From assembly GCF_000224145.3 (NCBI RefSeq), contig NC_020177.2, positions 3,303,649 through 3,367,648 on the forward strand: DNA of 64,000 nt, written 5' to 3'. This document shows, in pieces, positions 44,564-55,966 of this stretch; position 1 is the stretch's first letter; each line of letters opens with the position of its first letter. Origin of the DNA: Ciona intestinalis. Its lineage: Eukaryota; Chordata; Ascidiacea; Phlebobranchia; Cionidae. A program made the position numbers and the translations under genes. A model generated the notes under the pieces. That model did not search any database. It saw only the letters and a list, made by a program, of their open reading frames with translations, and was not told the origin of the DNA.

Positions 44564-45429
44564 TCAGTAGATTTGAACTGTGGTGTTAAAGTAAGCCTTC
44601 CAGGAGATCTTGATTTCAGATGGGCTCCAACCGCTGTATATGTCGACTCTTTCCAACTTTATTCTGAAGAAATGGGGTTGAACGACGGTTGGTATAATGT
44701 TGAAACGATAGGGTAAACTTTCATGCAGCGTACGAGCGCTTGCTTCTACTTTGTATGGAGCTGTATCGAAACACATCTTGTACATAACGTCTAGCATCGT
44801 GTAGCTATTATAGGTTGAGGAGACAACTTTGACGGAGGACCCGTTAACAATTATGTCTGGAAAAATATATAGATGTATTTCCAAAATGTGACTGTTCACA
44901 ACAATGTTTATACAAGCAACACTATCCTACCTGCATGTCGCTCACAAATATATTTCATTGCAGTTCCACAGGAAATATCATTCCATTTGTACTGTGATTC
45001 GTGTCTTAAATGAACACAATTTTCATTACCACCAGAGTTATCAAGAGTAATGCCGAATTGTGATTCATCTGTGGTCAAATTCGTTCCGTCATTCCACTGG
45101 AATCCGGTTGGGGTTGGATTGATGCGGTCTAACCCGATGTAGTAGTTAGCTGGCGTGTCTTTAAAGTAAAATCTAACTTTAACAAGCCTGTAAGGAATTT
45201 TCGATACTAAGTATAACTTACTGTTAATTTTTTGCACAAGGAATTGCTGAACTTGTGTAGTTTTTACTCGAGCAAGTGTAGCATTCATGGAAGTACAGGC
45301 ACTAACTGCTGCTGAGTGACTAACAGATGTGGCATCGTGGATATAATACTCGCTCGTGCCCAACTGATGCCAGGTTATTTGTCCGACAGCAACCGACAAA
45401 CAGCTCATTACAAAAAAAGATGTAAACAT
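44564..45429 (-). CDS. Secreted C-type lectin, copy 3
   Basis: Exons 45222-45429, 44931-45158 and 44564-44856 give 242 residues. The signal peptide is MFTSFFVMSCLSVAVG. The lectin domain holds YYIGLDRI, FQWNDGT, NSGGNENCV, YKWND and YICERHAGR. The first two thirds of exon 2 resemble copy 1, while the end of exon 2, intron 2 and exon 3 are nearly identical to copy 2, so this copy looks like a mosaic. Intron 1 (45159-45221) is only 63 nt, a multiple of three and free of in-frame stops, so retaining it would add 21 residues. I treat it as an intron because copies 1 and 2 are spliced at the same point. Confidence 0.9.
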
Positions 45430-45589
45430 TTCATACAGTTTAATTTTGCTGTTGAATGAATCAGTATAAAAATCATTTATTCGCTGACCGTATCTTTATA
45501 AACATCAAAAAAAATTTTTTTTTTCAATTTCTGTTTTGTCAAATGGTTTATCAGCATACGGCGCACTATAGTCGACCTGTATATTAATG

Positions 45590-45790
45590 TATAGTAGGGT
45601 GGAGAAAGATGGGACACCTTTTCATTCGATAATGTTTCATCCCATTTGGTAATAAATAAAAAACATTTAAAGACTTATAAAACCATATCTTCATGCCTCT
45701 AATAGAGCATTGTTAATTGTTCAAAACACAATCAGGAGATTTGGATATTATATGTGCTAAGGTGTCCCATCTTCCCCACCGTACAATATA
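45590..45790 (+). mobile_element. MITE copy 20, full length, upstream of C-type lectin copy 3
   Basis: ATAGTAGGGTGGAGAAAGAT and ATCTTCCCCACCGTACAATA. Lies about 160 bp 5' of the lectin start codon, in promoter position. Confidence 0.9.
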
Positions 45791-46616
45791 TATGACGCCC
45801 CTTTATACGATAAATATATACTTTGATAAGCTGAGATTCTAACAAAAGTAATGTACATTTAACTCTACAGCTACCATAAGAACTATAATATTCACTATAC
45901 AGTCTACAAAAAACACCCTTGAGGTCATAGGAAATCTTTAGCCTATTAGCGCGTTACAGGATTGCTACATACATGGCTTACTACCTCCGGCAGGCCGTGC
46001 TACGTATTATAAACTTCCTTTAAAGTTATATCTTAACTGCCCAACGTTGGTCTTCTACACCGATTGTTACCACGTATATGAAATATGCAATGAGAGTAAT
46101 ACGTCACGTCATTTCACGAAACGCCTCAGTAACAGTGACGACCGTATAAGACAATATAATGCCACCACTGTAGGCATATCGCATATGCGTTCACTTGTGG
46201 ACGTTGCTTTGATCCAGAGGTCATGATATTTTCTGTTTTGCAATATAACACTGGTACTGGTAAGAAAATATTTTATTTAAAAAAATCGAAAAAAAGTATT
46301 CTTAAATTTGTGGTGGTTGGTTGTGTTTCGTTGCTACCTCTCTGAGGTCTCATCTGCAAATGTTATTAAAAGCATTAAAAGCTGAGTAAGATAAGTTAAC
46401 AGACAGTCATTATAAAAATTGACTTATGAAGATTCCTTTTAGGTATGCATACATTTTATTTCTTTTTCCTTAAACAGTTCTCTTAATTGTTACTTTTGTA
46501 GATTGACTGTGTGTTTTAAATCTTTAACCATCAGTTGTAATCAAAGCAAGTTTTTTTACCTAAATATTAAAAAAATTTATTGAGACCAAAACGGTCTAAC
46601 TAGTGAATATGTCCCA

Positions 46617-46735
46617 GCGTTGTGAGATGGTAGTTGAAGCGCTTGCTTATAGACCAAAGAATATGAACCTGGGGCATGATGCTGCCACCGTTGTGGGCGT
46701 ATGTGTTTTCAAGCAGAACATTAAACAGACATTAC
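46617..46735 (+). repeat. SINE-like, tRNA-related element
   Basis: A-box-like GTGAGATGGTAGTTGAAGCG, then a weak B box ATATGAACCTGGG, and an A-rich end at 46740-46750. Diverged. Confidence 0.35.
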
Positions 46736-46807
46736 TTCAAACAAAAAAAAATCACCTACTGACTTAAAAAGTTATATATATTGTAATACACTGTGTTATA
46801 GCGAGTG

Positions 46808-49800
46808 TCATTGTCTTGCAACGAGAAGATAAACTTTTAGGTGCATATTTTTACTATTTTAATCCAATTAAAACTGAGCAGAAACATACCCACAAAGGCA
46901 ACCAGATAATATAACAGAAATACCAAAAAATTAAGAAATCACGGTGGTATACAATAATACACTTACAATATAAAGGTGTTTTTATTGGGGTAAGTGCATG
47001 TTCCATGTTAAAGAAAGCTCGCATGGATTCTTCGTTCATTGTATAAGTTGAAGAACGCGAGGCCGAAACAATATCTGTGCATATTGTAAATGGTATGTAT
47101 ATTTTGTTTTATTTCTTTTTAAAAGCCATTTGTGCAAAAATGAACCTACAAATCAGCTTAGTGTGGAGTTGGATAAATTACAACGAATTGCTTAGACTTT
47201 AATATAATATTTGAAAATAAAAATCAGTAGTTGACAGGTATTTAAAACAGGCGAAAATAATTATATACTGTGATCGTAGGACCTTTACCATGTTTGAACA
47301 CACAAATTATTTTAAGTTTTAACTAACCAGCTGAAGGTAGTGCATGTTCTGTGTTGGTACTTGCCACGATAAGATTTTCCTTCTCGGATATTCGTTCCGA
47401 CTGCCATTGGTTATTAAATTTTCGTCTTTTTTGACAATTGTCCAAACTTAACATCCATAAATCCCTTACTTTGGGAACTGGAGCTTTTTCTAGATGAACG
47501 ACACAGTAATTGGAGGATATGAACGTGCGAAGAGAAAATGAATGTTTTATTTTATAAAGCACGAACAAAAGTCATTAAAACATCATCTCTTTTTAAAAGT
47601 ACCAAATGAAAAGTTTAAAATTAACTATAAAAAAATTAAAGCAGATTTAAACATTTCTCAAGAATAAAAATTGCAATCACAAAAATGTAGCACACTGAAC
47701 AGCTCTGAACAGCAATAGAAGATTACAAGTTTTTTATTTTTTTATTTACCGGTTTTAAAACTTGCCAAAAGTTTTGTGGAAATGTGAAGTAAGCATTGAA
47801 GAGCTGCATTTCTGTAGCCATACATAAATCCCAGGTTGTGGCTTTGTGTGCCTATGTCAGGAACTGAAAAAATAACGTTGTTACAGTGGCCAGTGCTATT
47901 CCATTACGAAATGTGCAAACAGTTTAGATAAGGGTGCATACCTGATGTAGTGTCACTGGAGTTTTCCTTTTCCGTGAATACAACATTTTTCTTTGCGATT
48001 GGGTTAACGTCTTTTTTCGAAACTTCTGATCTAGCAATGTCAGTATATAATTCTTCTCTTTGTTTTGTTGGTAATTTTAAAACTTCAGGTTCCATTTTTG
48101 CTGGTGAAACTGGACAATCTTTTTTCTGATTTTGGTTTAGGTTTTCCTTTAACAGTGATGGTACTTTGATTTTTGTGGTAGTTTTACTAGTGTGATCTTT
48201 GGGTACTAGGCCTCCATCAAAGCCATGATTACCGGTATCCATGTTCTCAGTTTCATGTTGATTTGGAATCAAAGTGTCAGCGGCTACTACTCCAACAGGC
48301 ATCTTTTCATAAGACACAGACTTAGATTTGTGTACAGTGCACTGGTCTGTCTTTTGTGCTAAAATTGGCCGTTTTATTGCATCAGTTTTTGATTTACTAG
48401 AAGTTTTTTGATTTACTTTTGATTTACTCTGTTCCACATTATTCGCCTTTGTGTTTTTCTCAACACTACAGTCTGTTGTATTCTTACTCTTAGAAGAGAC
48501 AGAGGCTGTTTCTTTTAGTGATGGTTTGGTCTTAAGTGGCAATTTATGCAATGATTTGTTGTTTTTCTTGGTTTCTGTTGCTGTTATTCTGTCAGAATCA
48601 AGTGTCTCCATTGATTTTTTTGCTGAGCCTAAAGAAACTGAAAGACTACGAAATTTGGGAGTAGATTTTGTCTCTTTTGTTTCATTTACTGTTTTTGTTC
48701 CAGAAACTTGCGTTTCATGTATATTTCTTAATGGGCTTAAAGAAACTGAAAGTGTCTGTAGTTCAGAACTAGTTTTCTTCTTTTTTCTTTTACTTGATGT
48801 TTTTGTTTCTTCTATTTCAACTACATGTTCCAAAGAACTGGATGAGGGCTCGTAAGATCCAGAACTTCTTTTTTCATTCTTGGTGCGACTGGTTTTCGGT
48901 TTTGATTTGGACCCAATTGATTTATCAGATTTTCTTAAACTAGGAGATCGCAACACTTTTTGATCAGTATATTTGTTGTTGTCACTATTTGTTTTTTCTG
49001 CTGACTTTACCCCCACAGATTTCTTCAAAGTTTTTTTTACATTTTCTGTTGGGCTTGTTGTCATTTTTGTTCTCGTTTCAGGTGATTTGTCTGATTTTCC
49101 AAAATTTTGTGATAATTTTCTAATATTAGAATTGTTTTCGACATAGTTTCCGCTTTCTGCTGTCTTATCCCCAACAGGTTCTTGTGTTTTGTTTAAAGTT
49201 TTTTCTTTTTCTGCTTTGGCTGTAGATTTTGTTTCCGGTTCAGATAATTTTTCTAGTTTCCTTACACTTAAAGTTCGCGATAATTTTCGTGCATTAGAAT
49301 TGTGTTTTTCATTATTTGTTCTTTCTGTTGACTTTTTCTGTGCTTCATTTGACTTTTTTAAAGACTTTAAAGATAAAGGTGGTGTATTAACATCGGAAGT
49401 TCTTTTTTCCTCAGATTTTTCAATTTCACCAGATTTGTTAGGTGGGGAGATTTTCATGTTAGTTGATAGCAGTTCTTTTACAGATTCAGGTGTTTTCTTT
49501 GATAAACAGTTTGATGAACAAGATAATTTTAATGCGGCTGAGTTAGATTTTTCATCTGTTAAGTTTTTTGTTGGACCGTTTTTCCCAGCTCCTATTTCAT
49601 TAACTGAATTGCTTGAGCCACTCAAAGAAAGTGATGTTTTATTAAACTTTGAAGTTGTTTTCTCCTTTTTTGTGCTTTCTTTTTCCAACTCCATTACATA
49701 ATTTCTTGTTTCACTTGACTTTTCCAAACACTTTAAAGATGCAGTTGAAGAAATTGTGGTCATAGATTTATCGACAGGTTTTGCGATACCTTTGCTGTTG

Positions 49801-50678
49801 TTTGTTTTTGGCGCAAGTTTATGACAAATCTCTGTTTCATGTAACCTTTGGTTTGGCAGTGTTGATTCAAAGCGTTTAGTTTTACATGTATTTACTTCTT
49901 TCATCATTTTTGACTTCTTAAATGAGATTGTTTCATTAACTTTGGAGAAACCCACCTCTCCATAGGAAGAAATAACAGATTTTTTTGCAACCTGTGCCGA
50001 ATTTGATTTGTTTATATGGGTGCTTTTAATTGAATCTGTTTTATTTGTAGAAACAGACCTTTCTTCGCTTTTCCTGTTTGGCGATTTTGACTCGGAACGA
50101 TTTCTGTCAACATTAAATCTTTTACCTTTTAAATTGCCAAGACATTTTTTGGGAATTTTACATTCTACTTCACTTTTTAAATCAAGGGGACGTTTTCGAG
50201 AATTTGGTTCATGTTTTGAAATGTCAGCACTTTGTCTGTAGGACCTACCAGTAAAGGATTCTTTGGTGATATCTTTTTGCAAAGAACTTCTTTCCCTGCT
50301 CCCTCTTTTTTGATGCCTTTGTGGGTCATCTTTTAAACAAAAATTCGACTCTTTTTGAATACTCTTCTGCTTTTGAGTGAGAACAGCAATCAACTTGTTC
50401 TTTCGTTCGAGCTCAACTTTAGCAGTTTCTAATAAACTTGCAAAGTTACGTTGCAAAATGTTGTGTTCATCCGTAAGCTTTTGTAACTTGCATAACGCCG
50501 CATCAAGCTGCTTTTTTAATTCTTTATTTTGCAGCACAACATCATCTTTTTGTGCAATTACCTCTTTCACAGTGACGCATCTGGCTGTAGAGTTTTCATT
50601 TGCTAACAGATCTTCGTACAAATCCAACTGGCTGACTTTGCTGGATTCGTCGATATATGGCTCCATACCACGATACAA
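46808..50678 (-). CDS. CASP8AP2: Large basic Ser/Lys-rich coiled-coil protein, FLASH/CASP8AP2-like
   Basis: Exon 1 (47942-50678) encodes 912 residues. Exons 47750-47863, 47328-47489 and 46967-47074 follow, all phase 1, and a doubtful 26-nt last exon ends at 46808. The N-terminus has SQLDLYEDLL at about residues 16-25, then a coiled coil (about 40-110) ending in ASLLETAKVELERKNKLI. Vertebrate FLASH has the same order: LDLYEE-type motif, coiled coil, then a TARVEINRK-like end. In FLASH this part dimerises and binds U7 snRNP Lsm11 for histone pre-mRNA processing. The rest of exon 1 is low-complexity, with many recurring S-S-x-K-L and KSxE blocks and several basic clusters. Exons 3 and 4 both contain an EHAL motif. 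The SANT-like domain that ends vertebrate FLASH was not found. The gene is certain; the family name is a moderate-confidence inference from the N-terminus alone. Confidence 0.72.
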
Positions 50679-51624
50679 TTAGTGGGATCCACGATAATTC
50701 ATTCTCAATACATTCAAATAAATTTAATAAAACGTAAGTTTCAGGCAGCCGTATCTTGAAAACTGTGTTATTTGTTTGTTTTGCTTTTTTACTAAATTTA
50801 GCGCGTGTAAGAAATCCACAGATATATTATATAATTGTAGGATAAATAGGGGACCACGAACAAAGTCTTACCGGTTTGTTCTTTCTAAAACGCCATCAAA
50901 GAGTAATGCAATAACAGTACATTGTTTTTTTTTACAAAGTTATTGAGGCAATAAAGTATTGCTGAAAAATAAGTGAGGTCACAAACCATTTTCAGGAAAT
51001 ACCAAAAGTTATAAATGCTTCGCGGACAAAATAATGGCAAATCATTGTTAAATTAACTGTTGGTAATTTGGGATGTTAGTTAGCGTAGCTCAACATTTAA
51101 TAGTAGGAAGCTGGCACCTAAGAGTGTAAATCTTATTACAAATAATTAAGTTTCATTATAGGAATGGATGATGAATAAGTGAATTAATACATCATCCGTT
51201 AAATACATTTGCTAACGAATAAACGAGCCAAAAAAACTACGCAAGCGCCCAAATGCATATCAGTGACATACGCAGCTCACGGCCCTCGTCTCGTCTGTGT
51301 GATTATTTGTGTGTTTCTATTTCCAAGCGTTGGGTCATTGCGGTCCCTTGGGGTCTAATCATATCTACATATGGAAACATTACAGCACATACAGGACCGG
51401 CTGCAGAATGCCCTAACACTGATGTGTATAAAAAGCAAGAGAACGACAGATTTACCAGAGTTAGTACTTTCTTGTTTAAAAAAACTGTCAACTGATTTTA
51501 TTTAAGAGATAAGTCCAGCGTTATAGAAGATATAATAAAGTATTAGTTAATTTACAATCCGTCTTTTCATCTTGCAGAGAGCTGGTTGATAGAATCTGTA
51601 TCATTTGTTAAAAAACTTGACAGA
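50679..51624. promoter_or_regulatory. Divergent intergenic region between the FLASH-like g gene and transgelin
   Basis: About 950 bp between two genes pointing apart, so it should hold both promoters. AT-rich, with no clear TATA or repeat element. The small open frames at 51253-51495 (plus) and 51303-51491 (minus) overlap each other and show no domain. Confidence 0.45.
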
Positions 51625-53795
51625 ATGGCAAATAAAGGATATGCATACGGCCTTAGCGCGGATGTCGCACGAAAGGTTGGTAAAAGTTAAACTTATATTA
51701 ACGTTAGAGTACTTTAGGGTAAGATAGATACCGTTAGCACATACATTCAATATTTTTTTTTTCACAAACTGCATTCTTACGACTCCCATAGAGTGTTATC
51801 ATTTGTTTAAAGTACGATCAGAATATTTTAATATTATGTGCTAAACGTGTTCCATATTACCCCACAGTTATGTACTGTTTGTTTACTATTAAAAAAGGAC
51901 GACAAAAGACATCACACCTTAATATATCCTTTTCACGTAACTTTAGATTGCCGGTAAAAGAGATCCTGCAAAGGAGAAAGAAGTGGAAGACTGGATCAAG
52001 GCAATCACCGAGGTCGAATTTGATGCAAAAAAATCATTCGAAGAAAATTTGAAGAATGGAATAATTCTTTGCAAGTGAGTATGCAGAAACTCGAATAAAA
52101 ACATGGTTCTGTTTGTTATAAAATGCAAAGTTTGTAAGTGAGTATAATGACGTGCGGATGTGAATCCGAATACAAAACAGCATCCATAATGCACAGTTTC
52201 AACACCTCAATTGTCTCTTAAAAGAACTGCTGACAGTTACCCAACAAATACTTTCATTATTGATCGCATTTTCAATCAAAGTTGAACGTAAATTATAAAC
52301 GTCTGTTTTAGTTGTAAATGTAAGCGAAAGCTTTGGGTTGTGACCCCACTAACTTCTTTAATATACAATCTAACCGCAACCACACCTTCAATTAGATTTA
52401 ACCAAGCCTGTAATGACTGGTATAACGATGAGAACTCTCAAGGGCCGTTGGTCTCAACAGTATTGGAACGAGCTTATGACCCGAATTTGGTTCTGTCTAT
52501 CGCCTCTGCAAACCGTGTGGTCTTATAGGCTGTCTCGCTAACTGGCGCGACGAATTCCGACACGACCGCAGCTTTAGTTAGATTTGAAACAAACGGTTAT
52601 AGACTCGAAGCTTAGTCTTAGAGGATAAATAAAAAACTATTTCACGCGCGACCATTCTGAACTTTAAAACAAGACACGAATCATTGGTTAACATGCTAGT
52701 TTGATTTTTCACTACGGAAATAGATCGTACAACTTATACTTCATTTATATTGCAAAGGTTGGCCAACAAACTTGTTCCAAAAAGCGTCAAAAAGATATCG
52801 GACAGCAACATGCCCTTTAAATTGGTAAGTACGCTGCTGTTCGCTTTCACAGAAAAATGCCCAAAAAACTACCAATTAAAACCAACTGTTTGGCACTCTT
52901 ATGTGTATATGAACCATACAATACAAATGTTTCTCGAAACTTAAGCTGATAACATAATTTTGTGTCAAGTCTTTAATCGCTGTGTTTAACAGATGGAAAA
53001 TATTCAAAACTTTCTCACAATGGTTGAAAACTACGGGGTGCCAAAAACCGATTTGTTTCAGACTGTCGATTTATTTGAAGCGTCCAACATCCCAGCAGTG
53101 ACTGCGACTTTGTTCGCGCTCGGTCGTGTGGTACGTTAATGTATAGGTTAGGAATCTTTGTCACTTTAACTATAACCAATCGGTTTAAAGCAGCCCTTTA
53201 TGTTATTTTTTTAAAGGCCTATATAATGTGTCCAAGTATAGTAGGGCTGGGGAAGATGGAACACCTTTTCATTCTATTTTTCGTCCTATTTGGTGGTAAA
53301 CAAATAACATTCAAATGATTTTTAAAACCGTATACCCGCACGACTCCCATGGACCGTTACTAAATAAGGCTCCTCGTATGAGCTTAATTTAGCTAATTGT
53401 ATAATTGGTCTATATATGCTATATACCCGTGACTTAATGAATACATAGAAAAACGACGTTCTTTTGCTGGGCTAAGGAAGCACATTTGTTTGTACCACTT
53501 AATAGCTTTTACAAATGCGTTATTCATACTTTTTGTACTCAAAATCTTTGGACTAACAATTTCAGTTGTTTACACTTTTTTGCAGTGTCACTCCAAACCA
53601 GAATTTGAAGAAAGTTCGCCATCCTACAAAAACTGGCCGACACTCGGCCCGAAACCGTCCGCCGAAAACAAGAGAGAATTTGACGAACAAACCTTAATTG
53701 AGGGCAAGAAAATTATCGGGATTCAGGCTGGTACAAACAAACTGGCAAGTCAGTCTGGCCAGAGCTTTGGTGGTCGTCGTCAAGTTAATAAATAA
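51625..53795 (+). CDS. TAGLN: Transgelin / calponin-family actin-binding protein, complete
   Basis: Exons 51625-51675, 51947-52074, 52758-52824, 52993-53130 and 53586-53795 (phases 0, 2, 0, 0) give 197 residues against about 200 in vertebrate transgelins. It begins [11 protein letters not shown], as transgelins do. The calponin-homology domain follows ([48 protein letters not shown]). It ends in a single calponin-like repeat ([15 protein letters not shown]). The protein bundles or stabilises actin filaments in the cytoplasm, typically in muscle. MITE copies 21 and 22 lie in introns 1 and 4. Confidence 0.96.
51709..51870 (+). mobile_element. MITE copy 21, shortened, in TAGLN intron 1
   Basis: TTTAGGGTAAGATAGATACC at the left; TTACGACTCCCATAGAGTG inside; CCATATTACCCCACAGTTA at the right. 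Confidence 0.8.
53237..53368 (+). mobile_element. MITE copy 22, 3'-truncated, in TAGLN intron 4
   Basis: TATAGTAGGGCTGGGGAAGA, GGTGGTAAACAAATAACATT and GCACGACTCCCATGGACCG. The right third is missing. Confidence 0.85.
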
Positions 53796-53883
53796 AAAAA
53801 TGTGTGATAGCCTGCCGTAAGGTAGAGCTTGAATCTGTTCAGAATTTTCTTGCTTTCGGTATTGTGGTATTTCGTCACATTTT

Positions 53884-53889
53884 AATAAA
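53884..53889 (+). terminator. TAGLN poly(A) signal
   Basis: Canonical AATAAA 89 nt after the TAGLN stop codon. Only 52 bp separate it from the opposing NXPE poly(A) signal. Confidence 0.7.
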
Positions 53890-53940
53890 GACCGTAAATC
53901 AAAATTGTTTTTTTGATCTTATAAATTTGAAATAACTAAA

Positions 53941-53946
53941 TTTATT
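53941..53946 (-). terminator. NXPE poly(A) signal
   Basis: AATAAA on the minus strand, 18 nt after the NXPE stop codon, so the 3' untranslated region is very short. Confidence 0.65.
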
Positions 53947-53963
53947 AAAAAATCACAACTTCG

Positions 53964-55966
53964 TTAAATTTGAATTCCGTTGCAGATGTAACTAAATAAA
54001 AACAACGCTTCTCTTTCAACGTGAAACGCTTTTGGGTGATAATCGTCCAACGGCCATAAGGCTGAAATGTCCCACAAGTCAAAATAGAAAAAATTGTTAA
54101 CGTCTTTGAATATCTTTCGAGTGATGACACCGTGTCGGTAAACAAGCCAGCTATTAAGTGTAGAAAGCACTCGTTGGCTTCTGTATATATAACGAACGTT
54201 GGATCGGCGCTGGTTTAGACGTAACATTGCGTCTCGAATTCCCTTTAAACGGTGAATAAGAACAGATGGTTCAAAATACAGAATGTGTAACCCAATGTTA
54301 AGAACAATAACAACTTCTTGGTCGCCAGGTAGGATCTCATCCAGCACGTCACTCATGTATGGCCTGCTTTTCGGGGGGCCTGGGTTTTGCAAAGGCGGCC
54401 CGTGGGCACGATAATATAATCTGCTATTTCCTGGACCTCCGGCAGTTTGCGGTTGTTGCCAAACGCGACCATTATTTGGACCTTCTGAAATGAGTCCTAA
54501 TGAATTTACTGCAAGGTAATAGAACTGTCTTATGGTTGAGTCGCCTAAAAAGTAGACAACTTTGTTTTCAAAGCAAGCATTGACTGGTGCTCCTGCAGTT
54601 ATTGAGTTGTAACATAGTCTGGAATGCCAACTTCCGTCTACAACATACCCGTTCGGTCGAATAGAGTCTAAACCATTTAAGTCGGTTTTACATAAGGCCA
54701 ATGGCTCTTGCAGTTTAGATTCGCTCGGTTTTACAGTAACATTTAGCCCGGAACCGGGAATGGTTATGTTCCACCCGAAAGCGCGAATTAGGTCATCGTT
54801 ACAGGCATCATAGTTCGAATAAAAGTTTGAATGGTAATGCTGAAAGGTGGTGTCGGCAATTCTAGAGCAGTTTTTGGACGCTGGTTTTGCGCAGAACCAC
54901 GGTTCTTGGTTTCTTGGGTTACTGTAGTCGCATATATCGTCGCTTTGAAGACTGTAAACGGAATATATTGTAGATAGTATAGGTCGAGTAACGGAATACA
55001 CGATATAAGTGGGGTAGGGTAAAATAGAACATGTTTTTATTCTTTTTTTCTACTCGCATTTGATAGTAAACAAAGACTATTTGCAGAATTATTTTGCAGA
55101 ATTTTATACCTGGAGACCCGCGACGAAACGAGCGTTGTTCCCGGCCAGGAAATATAGGATTTTTAACATCACTTACACCAGCATCTCATCTTACCCCACC
55201 CACACAACTAAAGCACTATACTGTATGAGTAAAGTATTTACCTGGTACCATTAAAGTCCACGTTACATTCTACAACTTCACCAGTTTCTAATACAGAAAC
55301 ATATTTTGATCCAAGGAAGCTTCGAGTAGAAGTACAGCGTATAAGTTCAGCTATTCCTCTTAGTGAAACAATAAGTTTAACTTCCAGTCGTGCTTGTCCT
55401 GGTATCAGCAGCGGTACTTGTATACTATACGATCCGTTTCGGTGGTCTGTGACTTTTCCAGGTATTCCATCGGGATATAATGATGGTTTACCATACACTA
55501 GTCTGGCGATAAAGTAATCTCCGCCACGAGAAAGATTATTTTTCTCCTGTATTTCAATTCGAGCGTTCAATTCATCTCCGACTTTAAAATCGATTTTTTC
55601 ATCAACAAAAAAAACTTTGGATATGTTTTTGACATAAAAGTTCGGTACGGGTTTATGTTTTGGCAAAGAAATTTGAAATTCGGGCATGTAGTCGCGCCAG
55701 TCTTCTAGTACTTGCTTAAATCCTGTTTCTGCAAACACGCTACACGGTAGTCCGTACGTTTCTTGAAATGAGAGACCGAAAAACGGCGAATCTCTTGGAA
55801 AAGCCGTTTTTTTGTTTGAGTCCAAATGATTGTGTACAAGTACAGTTACTTTTTTTTTAGGAAACGTCCGAGGTGTTTGGTCAAAGGGAAACTTGTGGAC
55901 TGTAAATACCAACAACAAACAGGAAAATGTCAATAAAGGTAAAAACCAGCGGTATGCCGGCGTCAT
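53964..55966 (-). CDS. NXPE: NXPE family protein (neurexophilin-like and PC-esterase domains)
   Basis: Two exons, 55242-55966 and 53964-54951 (phase 2), give 570 residues, close to vertebrate NXPE1-4. MTPAYRWF is preferred as start over an ATG at 56035, because it directly precedes a membrane segment (LLTFSCLLLVFTV), giving a type II or secreted form. The middle has the neurexophilin/Ig-like block (FKVGDEL, GGDYFIARL, DGIPGKVTDH, NGSYS, VPLLIPG). The C-terminal PC-esterase part has GDSTIRQFY near residue 378 and LWPLDDYHP near 545; these are the GDS serine and the D-x-x-H pair of this esterase fold, so catalytic residues appear intact. Such enzymes or glycoproteins act in the secretory path; the substrate is unknown. 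The intron holds MITE copy 23. Confidence 0.94.
55003..55206 (+). mobile_element. MITE copy 23, in NXPE intron
   Basis: ATAAGTGGGGTAGGGTAAAA at the left; TCATCTTACCCCACCCACAC at the right; TTTGATAGTAAACAAAGACT inside. The interior is diverged. Confidence 0.8.

Larger units (their letters stand above)
45430..46807. other. Spacer between the lectin cluster and the FLASH-like gene
   Basis: Contains MITE copy 20 and a SINE-like element at 46617-46705. No coding exon was recognised. Confidence 0.5.

Noticed and set aside
47750-47863. Possible ubiquitin-specific protease Cys box (NLG...NAALQCLLH) in exon 2 of the FLASH-like gene
   Set aside because: The catalytic cysteine position is glycine, spacing is off by one, and no other USP motif follows. 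Probably chance.
48451-49701. Plus-strand open frames of 134 and 170 codons
   Set aside because: Antisense of the Ser/Lys-rich exon of the FLASH-like gene. The Phe/Leu/Ser-rich wording is the mirror of its codons.
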